From Planctomycetota bacterium (GTDB lineage: Bacteria; Planctomycetota; SZUA-567; H5-PLA8; CALKMO01), in the NCBI GenBank assembly GCA_026417845.1, contig JAOACM010000199.1, forward strand, positions 1 through 7,671: a stretch of DNA of 7,671 bases. The letters run 5' to 3'. Position 1 is the first letter of the stretch. The number at the start of each line of letters is the position of its first letter. Under the pieces are notes generated by a model. That model made no database searches and had not been told where the DNA came from. It saw only the letters and a program-made list of their open reading frames with translations. The position numbers were made by a program, and so were the translations under genes. Positions 1 to 5,441 of this stretch are shown here, in pieces.

Positions 1-1467
1 CGCGCTCCGTACGGCGCGGTGCAGCCCGTCTGGGTGACGGTAAGGGTTCCGCCCGACGCGGCCGGCGGCGAGTACCGGGGCACGCTGACCATCGGCGCCG
101 ATGGACAGAGGGACGTCGAGGTGCCGGTGCGGTTGACGGTGTCGGAGTTTGTGCTGCCGGATCCCAGGAATTTTACCGTCTTCGCGGATCTGATTCAGTC
201 TCCCGAATCGGTGGCGCTCTACTACGAGGTGCCCCTGTGGTCGGAGCGGCACTGGACGCTGATTGACAAGACGTTCGCGCAGCTCGGCCGCATCGGCAAC
301 AAGACTGTATATATCCCGCTCATCTGCAAGACTCACTTCGGCAACAGCGAGAGCATGGTACGCTTCGTGAAGCAGGCCGACGGTTCCTATAAGGGAGACT
401 TCTTGATCATGGAGAAGTACCTGGACGTCGCCCAGAGGCATCTCGGGAAGCCCGAGGTGGTCTGTTTCTACGTGTGGGAGCCCTGGGCGGGCGGGGGATA
501 CTTCGGCGGCCAGGGCAACGCTTCGAAGCAGACGGATATCCCTGTCAGCATGCTCAAGGACGACGGCACGGTGGAGACGATTGCGCTGCCCCGGTACGAG
601 ACCGCCGAGGCCCCGAAGATATGGAAGCCGATCGCGGACGAGATCCGCGAGAGGATGAAGAAACGCGGGCTGGAGAAATCCATGATGGTCGGTATCGGCG
701 GCGACGTGAAGCCGCTCAAGCCGCAGATTGATTTCTGGAAGAGCATGCTTCCGGAAGCCGCGTGGGTAAGCCACAGTCACGCTTACGCGCGCAAGATGGG
801 CGATGTCCCGGTCGGCTACGCCACCACGGTGTGGCAGGCCGCCTTCCCGTGCGATCCGGAGATCCGCCGGACTTACGGGTGGCGGCGCGACGAGCATCCG
901 AACAAGCCCAGGGGACAGGCGTTCGCGCACTACAACCGGGATATGGTCTTCGGCCACTTCCTCACCGAGAACCGCCTGCTGGCCGAGCGCAACATCGCCG
1001 GCAACCAGGTGGGCTTCGGACGCAACGGCGCCGACTTCTGGCCGGTGTTCAAAGACCAGAAGGGCCGGCGCACGGGAACGCTGGTCAACCGCTACCCGGA
1101 GAGCAACTGGGCGCAGCTCAGCGTCAAGACGTGCCTGCTGGCCCCCGGTCCGGAGGGCGCGATCTCGACGGTCCGGTGGGAAATGATGATCGAGGGCGTT
1201 CAGGAGAGCGAGGCACGGATCGCTATCGAAAGGGTCCTGCTGGACAAGGACAAGCGGGCCGCGTTGGGCGAGGAGAGAGCGGCGGAGATACAGGCGATAC
1301 TGGACAAGCGCACCAGGGCGAACGAGTGGGGATGGGAAATCTACGGCTGGTACGTAAGCTCCGGCTGGCAGGAGAGTTCCGCCAGGCTCTATGCCGCCGC
1401 CGCGCTGGCCACGTCCGCGACCGCCGGGCTGCCGTCCGGCGGCAAGGAAGGGAAGAAGCGGGAGTAG
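1..1467 (+). CDS. Glycoside hydrolase-like protein, DUF4091/GH123 type (5' partial)
   Basis: The reading frame is open from base 1 and ends at TAG 1465-1467, giving 488 residues; the start is outside the window. A GTG at 19 is unlikely to be the start because it would cut into a beta-sandwich domain. Residues 1-58 look like the Ig-like domain that precedes the barrel in this family, with the pattern QPVWVTVRVPPDAAGGEYRG. Residues 59-330 fit the TIM-barrel part: a 'FADLIQSPESVALYYEVPLWSERHW' type segment (residues about 60-85), a 'VKQADGSYKGDF' stretch, then a strand ending in CFYVWEPW (about 155-162). The C-terminal part has GADFWPVF (about 343-350) and a WEMMIEGVQESEA helix typical of these enzymes, then a helical, Lys/Glu-rich tail. 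I could not identify the catalytic Asp/Glu pair, so activity and substrate stay open. The family acts on glycans, usually outside the cytoplasm; any signal peptide would be off the window. It is convergent with the downstream cluster and so is not part of that operon. Confidence 0.82.
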   Translation, partial: RAPYGAVQPVWVTVRVPPDAAGGEYRGTLTIGADGQRDVEVPVRLTVSEFVLPDPRNFTVFADLIQSPESVALYYEVPLWSERHWTLIDKTFAQLGRIGNKTVYIPLICKTHFGNSESMVRFVKQADGSYKGDFLIMEKYLDVAQRHLGKPEVVCFYVWEPWAGGGYFGGQGNASKQTDIPVSMLKDDGTVETIALPRYETAEAPKIWKPIADEIRERMKKRGLEKSMMVGIGGDVKPLKPQIDFWKSMLPEAAWVSHSHAYARKMGDVPVGYATTVWQAAFPCDPEIRRTYGWRRDEHPNKPRGQAFAHYNRDMVFGHFLTENRLLAERNIAGNQVGFGRNGADFWPVFKDQKGRRTGTLVNRYPESNWAQLSVKTCLLAPGPEGAISTVRWEMMIEGVQESEARIAIERVLLDKDKRAALGEERAAEIQAILDKRTRANEWGWEIYGWYVSSGWQESSARLYAAAALATSATAGLPSGGKEGKKRE

Positions 1468-1521
1468 CGCATGGGGGTTCTACCGCCATTCGCGAAGAAG
1501 AAGGCGGAATCCGTATCCCGC

Positions 1522-1543
1522 CCGTCACGACGGACCGGCCGGT
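1522..1543. repeat. Two adjacent perfect palindromes
   Basis: CCGTC-AC-GACGG (1522-1533) is followed directly by the 10-base palindrome ACCGGCCGGT (1534-1543). The first has a two-base centre, too tight for a good RNA loop, so these may be protein-binding sites or chance in GC-rich DNA. A short T-run (TTTT, 1562-1565) lies about 20 bases further on, too far for a standard intrinsic terminator. Confidence 0.4.
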
Positions 1544-1611
1544 TCGAAGAAAATGCCGATCTTTTACCAAAGGACGGGCCGCGCAAGCGGTTTCGCCGGC
1601 GCCGGGGTTCG

Positions 1612-1628
1612 GGGTTCGCGGCGGACCC
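1612..1628. terminator. GC-rich hairpin, possible terminator without T-run
   Basis: GGGTTCG, loop CGG, CGGACCC forms a seven-pair stem (one T-G pair) with a three-base loop. Its surroundings repeat the arm sequences: a CGGGGTTC copy just before and GACCCGG copies on the 3' side, so alternative larger stems are possible, for example CGCCGGGGTTC with GACCCGGCG. It sits between two convergent genes, where a bidirectional terminator is expected. The lack of a T-run on either strand keeps the call weak. Confidence 0.35.
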
Positions 1629-1681
1629 GGCGACCCGGAGCGCAAGGTGACAGGGGAGCAATCGCAATTGTTTGCCACCCC

Positions 1682-1719
1682 GTATATGTGCAGGACGGGG
1701 GGGGTGCCGGGTATATGTG
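1682..1719. repeat. GTATATGTG direct repeat flanking an eight-G run
   Basis: GTATATGTG occurs at 1682-1690 and again at 1711-1719. Between them lies a run of eight G (1697-1704). CACCCC (1676-1681) can also pair with GGGGTG (1701-1706) around the first copy. It is not coding as far as I can see. Only two copies exist in the window, so whether this is a dispersed genomic repeat cannot be told. Confidence 0.5.
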
Positions 1720-1798
1720 GTAGCGCTATGCTGTCCGGCTCGAGCGCACCACTACGAATAACAGCCCCAGCACGAACCCGGCAAACAGGTACGGGCGA

Positions 1799-2527
1799 TC
1801 ACCTGCCGCGCCCGATGCATGTCCCGCACGGTCTGCGTCCCGTCGCGGCCGCTTCTTCCGTCGTCCTGTAGAATCGCAGGTTCATGGGCGCGGTGCGCAG
1901 CGCGTGTGGGCAGGAGCGGCGGTGGTAGACCTCGCCGCTTCCGCCACAGTATGGGAATTCGCTCTCCGGAGGCAGTTGCGCTTCGCTGATTCCCCATATG
2001 CCGGCTTTCGCCGTCTTCGCCGCCGTCTCGGCCTTAGCCAGGCGCTCCCGCGATTCAGCTGGCATGGGCGACGGCCCGCCTTCCGCTCTGGCCAACCCCT
2101 CCGCCACAAGCGCCTCCTGGACGAATATTTCCTTCCCCGCTCCGTCCGTTACATAAACATCGGCCAGGAGGCGGCCGTAAGCGTCCATGGGAGCCGGTCC
2201 AGGAACAAGCCGCACTGTTTTCCCGCCTACCAGCGCGTCGTTCCGCCCGGCGGCCTCTTTCGCCAGCGGCGCCGGGTCCCTTACGAATCTGCCGGTTTCC
2301 GGAGCGTTTATGCCGAGGTATCTTACGTGCATCCCGTCGGCCAGCACGATGGTGTCGCCATCTACGACCCGCTGGACGAGCGCCCGGCATCCCGCCGGAT
2401 AGTTCCACGAAGCCGCCCCCACCGTTTCGGACCGCGCCGGCGCATAGTAAAGGTGCGCGAGAATCGCCGCGACGATCGCGCCGCCGGCGGCGCAGGCGGC
2501 GTGCGTAAGTACCGTTTTCGCCGTCAT
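1799..2527 (-). CDS. Membrane-tethered or secreted SNase-like nuclease with Ada-type zinc module
   Basis: This 242-residue protein is a Staphylococcal-nuclease (thermonuclease) homologue, a family that cleaves DNA and RNA using Ca2+. Residues 7-28 form one hydrophobic segment after MTAK, a signal peptide or membrane anchor, so the nuclease should act outside the cytoplasm. The SNase fold covers about 46-180, with VVDGDTIVL (DGDT 56-59), VRYLGINAPETGR (Arg69, Glu77) and DAYGRLLADVYV (Arg119), matching the catalytic Arg-Glu-Arg set. The Asp that usually precedes APE/TPE is Asn74 here. Residues 194-237 resemble the Ada metal-binding module often attached to bacterial SNases: YHRRSCPH and RPCGTC, with Cys206/His208 and Cys234/Cys237 as likely zinc ligands. 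An upstream ATG at 2621-2623 would add 32 Pro/Gly-rich residues ahead of the hydrophobic segment; I prefer the ATG at 2525-2527, preceded by a G-rich GGGGGCG about eight bases away. It is the last gene of the minus-strand cluster, 156 bases after the PEGA-TPR gene. Confidence 0.85.
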   Translation of the reverse strand: MTAKTVLTHAACAAGGAIVAAILAHLYYAPARSETVGAASWNYPAGCRALVQRVVDGDTIVLADGMHVRYLGINAPETGRFVRDPAPLAKEAAGRNDALVGGKTVRLVPGPAPMDAYGRLLADVYVTDGAGKEIFVQEALVAEGLARAEGGPSPMPAESRERLAKAETAAKTAKAGIWGISEAQLPPESEFPYCGGSGEVYHRRSCPHALRTAPMNLRFYRTTEEAAATGRRPCGTCIGRGR

Positions 2528-2626
2528 TGCGAAACGCCCCCGTTTGCCCCCTGATCCAGGCGGAGATCGGAAAGGATTCCCCGTGGCGCCGGGTGGGATG
2601 AGCGGAAACCATACCCACGACAAAGT

Positions 2627-2651
2627 AACCGGGAGACTTCCCAGCCAGGTT
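2627..2651 (-). terminator. Weak bulged hairpin between PEGA-TPR and nuclease genes
   Basis: On the minus strand AACC and GGGA pair with TCCC and GGTT around an AGTC loop, with a five-base bulge on one side. It is followed by ACTTTG, so only three T. It lies 33 bases after the upstream stop codon. It could be a weak terminator or a processing site; the 156-base gap (2528-2683) holds nothing else I can support. Chance is a fair alternative. Confidence 0.22.
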
Positions 2652-2683
2652 CGCGGCGCCAGGGAACCGATTCCAGGTACAGC

Positions 2684-4258
2684 TTACGGGCCGGTCTTCT
2701 TCTTTTCCGGATCTTCCAGACGCTGCAGGCGCTGCTGGGCAGAGGTGCGGATGGATTCCTGTTTCGCCTTCCGCACCAGTTCCTCGAGCGTATCCCGGGC
2801 CTCCGGGATCATCCCGAGGGTAACGAGGTAATCGGACATGGTCAGCTTCCACATCTCCGCCGCTTCCGGGGTGGCCGTCGAGGAAACCGCCTCTCTGATG
2901 GCGGTCAATGCCTCGGACGTACGCTTCCCGGCGTGCAGCGCCAGGGAAAGTTCGAACAGGAGCTGGGCGCGCAGGTTTTTGTCCCTGGCCGTCTCGATGC
3001 CGCGGCGGAATGCTTTTTCAGACCAGGCCAGGACCCTGTCGCGATCCTCGCCGGCAAGCCGCGCGCGGAATCTGAAGACGGAGTTGCCGAGCTGCCTGAG
3101 GGCCGACGGGTTCGACGCGAGGGCGCCGAACGCCTTCTCGAAAGCCGCCTCCGCCGCCGCGAAGCTCCCCCGCTCCATTCCGATTTCCACCAGCGCTATG
3201 CACCCCTGCTCGCTGGCCGGGTTGGCCTTAAGATGCTCGCGCAGCAGTTCTTCGGCCCTCTGATAGTCCTTCCTTTCGCGCAGCGGCTGAAGGGCCTGCT
3301 GGACCCAGGTCCAGTCGCCGATGTTGCGCGTGGCGTGGAGGTGCATGGCCGCATCGAGCTTCTCGCGGAACCGTTGCGTGTTGCGTCCGGGCCAGGATTT
3401 GTGTTTATTGATCTCCGACTTGAGGCGGTTCACGTCCTCGGCCCGCAGCCGCATTTCGAACGCCTTGTCCTCCTCGCCCAGCTCCATTTCTGGCGGGAAC
3501 TTCAGGGGTTCTTCGCTCATCCGCAAGGCCCGGACGAAACAATCCACGGAATCGTCTAGGCGCCCGTTGACGAAGTGGTAGTGAGCGAGGTCTATCAGGT
3601 GACCGATCCTGTGCGGTTCCGCCCTCGTCAGACCCTCTAGCATCGCCAGTATCCGGTCGCGCATTTCCACGCCTTCGATCTCCGTCGTCTCGCCGGCCCT
3701 GACGATGGCGGGGATGACGGCGGAGTCGAAGTTCGTCTTGCGCAGTATTATCTGGTGGCTTCCGGCGGCCACGTTGGAGATCGTGAGCGGAGTGAATCCG
3801 GCCATCTCGCCGTCCAGCAGTACCTCCGCACCCGGAACGGCCGTCGAGATGCTTATGGATCCGCCCGGCCCCGGCTGGAGCCTGAACGGTACCGGCCCGC
3901 CCCGCGAGAGGTCCACTCTTCGCGCCGCCGGGAGGAACCCGGCCTTCTCCACCCTGACGGCGCGCAAGTCGCCCCCGGCTGGGTCGTCGAGGATGAGCGG
4001 GGTACGGCCGGCTATCATCCCGTCAACGTATACCGTGGCACCGGCCGGTTCGCTGGTAATCTCGACGGGTGACCGGGAAGGCAACGCCAGCCCGGTCGGC
4101 CCGACCAGGAGAGAAGAATGCCGGGAGAAATACGCGCGCCCGGCCAGGTGTCCGGCCAGGATGGCGAGCACGAACGCCAGCACGGAAGCCGCGAGCACGG
4201 CGCCCGGAGGAGCGTCGCCGCCGGCTACGCTGCCGCCGCCCCGACCCGACCCGTTCAC
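2684..4258 (-). CDS. Membrane-anchored double-PEGA protein with TPR-like tail
   Basis: The product has 524 residues. I chose GTG 4256-4258 as start because a perfect AGGAGG stands nine bases upstream; an in-frame ATG at 4310-4312 would add 18 residues and bury that site. Order: a short Gly-rich N-terminus, one membrane helix at about 19-41, PEGA domain 1 at about 64-128 (VYVDGMIAGRTPL), PEGA domain 2 at about 133-196 (VLLDGEMAGFTPLTI), a module shared with the upstream gene at 197-307 (contains HRIGHLIDLAHYHF and EINKH), then helical TPR-like repeats from about 315 to 512 and a Lys-rich end. PEGA domains are small beta domains found in envelope proteins; TPRs bind partner proteins. Topology is probably N-terminus in, remainder outside, but the helix could also be an uncleaved signal. 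It is the tandem paralogue of the preceding gene, separated by 190 bases that include a strong hairpin. A scaffold or adaptor role is inference; no catalytic motif is visible. Confidence 0.85.
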   Translation of the reverse strand: MNGSGRGGGSVAGGDAPPGAVLAASVLAFVLAILAGHLAGRAYFSRHSSLLVGPTGLALPSRSPVEITSEPAGATVYVDGMIAGRTPLILDDPAGGDLRAVRVEKAGFLPAARRVDLSRGGPVPFRLQPGPGGSISISTAVPGAEVLLDGEMAGFTPLTISNVAAGSHQIILRKTNFDSAVIPAIVRAGETTEIEGVEMRDRILAMLEGLTRAEPHRIGHLIDLAHYHFVNGRLDDSVDCFVRALRMSEEPLKFPPEMELGEEDKAFEMRLRAEDVNRLKSEINKHKSWPGRNTQRFREKLDAAMHLHATRNIGDWTWVQQALQPLRERKDYQRAEELLREHLKANPASEQGCIALVEIGMERGSFAAAEAAFEKAFGALASNPSALRQLGNSVFRFRARLAGEDRDRVLAWSEKAFRRGIETARDKNLRAQLLFELSLALHAGKRTSEALTAIREAVSSTATPEAAEMWKLTMSDYLVTLGMIPEARDTLEELVRKAKQESIRTSAQQRLQRLEDPEKKKTGP

Positions 4259-4267
4259 GATATTCAG

Positions 4268-4273
4268 CCTCCT
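4268..4273 (-). promoter_or_regulatory. Shine-Dalgarno AGGAGG for the PEGA-TPR gene
   Basis: The minus strand reads GAAAGGAGG, nine bases, then GTG. This full-consensus site fixes the GTG at 4256-4258 as start and rules against the upstream ATG codons at 4310-4312 and 4304-4306. It is the only strong ribosome binding site I see in the minus-strand cluster. Confidence 0.8.
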
Positions 4274-4401
4274 TTCTCCGCCCCAGAAAAGTCGCCGACC
4301 GGCCATGGCCATCCGCAGATGTTCGCTGCTCCCCCACTGGCTCCCCTTCCAGATGGGCGGAGGAACCGACGCGGAGGCGGCGGTGCATCTCCGGCCGGAC
4401 T

Positions 4402-4434
4402 GCCCGCCCGCCGGGCTATTACCGGCGCGCGGGC
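4402..4434 (-). terminator. Strong GC hairpin after the short PEGA gene
   Basis: Arms 4402-4414 and 4422-4434 pair in 12 of 13 positions around a seven-base loop (TAATAGC on the minus strand); the only mismatch is at 4408/4428. It starts 14 bases after the TAG of the short PEGA gene and ends about 143 bases before the next start codon. No T-run follows, so it may be a terminator or attenuator working without one, or an mRNA-stabilising element that lets the two paralogues be expressed at different levels. A second small palindrome, CCGGCCGG, follows it. Confidence 0.55.
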
Positions 4435-4448
4435 GGCCGGTCCCGATC

Positions 4449-5441
4449 CTATCGTGGCCCCGGCGGCAACGACGGCATCGCGGAAGCGATCTTCTCCCTG
4501 AACAGGACTGCGTTCCGGCCCCACTGACTCGAATTCATATGCTTGTTTATCTCAGCCCTGAGTTTCTTTCTGTCCGTCTCGCGCAGCCGCACCTCGATCG
4601 CCTTGTCTTCTTCCGACATCTCGATGCCGTCCGGGAACCGGATGGGCTCGGCGGCCATATTATTAGCCTTTACGTAGCAGGCCACGGAATCGTCTATCCT
4701 GCCGCATAGGAAATGGTAGTGACCGAGGTCCAGAAGGTGGCCGATCCGCCACGGCTCCGCCCGGATCATACTTTCCAGCATGGCAAGCACCTGGTCGCGC
4801 AACTCGACGCCTTCTATGTTAACGGTTTCGCCCGCCTTGACGAAGACCGACATCGCGGCGGCGTCGAAGTTCGTCTTCCTGATTACGACTTCATGCATCC
4901 CCGTCCGCAGGCCGGAGACAGTCAGCGGGACGCAGCCGGCCGGCTCCCCGTCTATCAGAACTTCGGCACCGGGCGTTTTCGCGGAGATCCGTATCGCGCC
5001 CGACGGCAGCGGGGTCAGGCCGAAGGCAAGGGGGCCGTGCGTCGGGAGCAGAACGGCGCGCACCAGAGGGGCATAGCCATCCTTTTCAAGGCGGAAGACC
5101 GAGCGTCCCGACCGCAGGCCGGCGATGGATATCGGAGCTCGCCCCTTGATCTCGCCGTCTACATAGACGCTCGCGCCCGGCGGAGCGCTCGCGACTTCCA
5201 CCCGTGTTCCCCCTCCAGCCGGCGCATAATCATCCGCGCCCAGCATTGCGCTTCCGGCCGGGCCGCCGCCTCCCGATGGCGCCCCGCACCGGAGGAAGAA
5301 GCCTGCCAGGCAGCCGGCCACGACGGCAAGCAGGAAGGCGAGCGCCCAGGCCGCTATCTCAGCCCGCATCGGAGCGGGACCGGAGTATACGACAGGGGAG
5401 GAAGTTCCGTCTGCGGCCACGCCAGTATCGCCCCGATTCAC
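4449..5441 (-). CDS. Membrane-anchored double-PEGA protein, short paralogue
   Basis: The product has 330 residues if started at GTG 5439-5441. That GTG overlaps the TGA of the upstream gene as GTGA, and the resulting N-terminus (VNRGDTG) resembles that of the downstream paralogue (VNGSGRG). Alternatives are GTG 5418-5420 and ATG 5367-5369; neither has a convincing ribosome site. Order: a membrane helix at about 28-50 (WALAFLLAVVAGCLAG), a Gly/Ala linker, PEGA 1 at about 80-143 (VYVDGEIKGRAPI), PEGA 2 at about 148-211 (VLIDGEPAGCVPLTV), then the shared module at 212-322 (WRIGHLLDLGHYHF, EEDKAIEVRLR, EINKH). It ends with SLPPGPR at TAG 4449-4451, exactly where the paralogue continues into its TPR-like tail; no leftover TPR coding is seen in any frame downstream. 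Roughly half of the residues agree with the paralogue by eye over PEGA 2 and the module. A role in an envelope complex is inferred; no enzymatic motif is visible. Confidence 0.83.
   Translation of the reverse strand: MNRGDTGVAADGTSSPVVYSGPAPMRAEIAAWALAFLLAVVAGCLAGFFLRCGAPSGGGGPAGSAMLGADDYAPAGGGTRVEVASAPPGASVYVDGEIKGRAPISIAGLRSGRSVFRLEKDGYAPLVRAVLLPTHGPLAFGLTPLPSGAIRISAKTPGAEVLIDGEPAGCVPLTVSGLRTGMHEVVIRKTNFDAAAMSVFVKAGETVNIEGVELRDQVLAMLESMIRAEPWRIGHLLDLGHYHFLCGRIDDSVACYVKANNMAAEPIRFPDGIEMSEEDKAIEVRLRETDRKKLRAEINKHMNSSQWGRNAVLFREKIASAMPSLPPGPR

Larger units (their letters stand above)
1468..1798. other. Convergent intergenic region without a convincing gene
   Basis: About 330 bases separate the stop of the glycosidase-like gene from the stop of the nuclease gene on the other strand. 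All six frames are interrupted or give only Arg/Pro-rich translations of the kind expected from GC-rich non-coding DNA. It contains a small 8-base palindrome (TTCGCGAA, 1489-1496), stronger inverted repeats, one hairpin, a direct repeat and an eight-G run (1697-1704). Transcripts from both sides should terminate here, but no hairpin followed by a clear T-run is seen on either strand. One hydrophobic out-of-frame stretch on the minus strand (1726-1798) is described in the findings. Confidence 0.7.

Noticed and set aside
1726..1798. PEP-CTERM-like or other sorting signal
   Set aside because: The hydrophobic stretch with a basic end is suggestive, but there is no PEP motif and it is out of frame with the nuclease, so I kept it only as a frameshift finding.
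762..1871. Plus-strand open frame of 369 codons overlapping the glycosidase gene
   Set aside because: It lies in another frame of the DUF4091-like gene with Arg/Gly-rich sequence and no domain pattern; the overlapped frame is clearly the coding one.
2528..2623. Upstream ATG (2621-2623) as the nuclease start
   Set aside because: It would place 32 Pro/Gly-rich residues before the hydrophobic export segment, while the ATG at 2525-2527 puts that segment at the very N-terminus, as expected.
4259..4312. ATG 4310-4312 as start of the PEGA-TPR gene
   Set aside because: The consensus AGGAGG lies downstream of it, nine bases before the GTG at 4256-4258, and the extra 18 residues have no match in the paralogue.
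3705..4709. Long plus-strand open frame of 334 codons opposite the PEGA genes
   Set aside because: It runs antisense across parts of two clear PEGA genes, has Arg/Pro/Ser-rich composition, no recognisable domain and no ribosome site; it is a GC-rich shadow.
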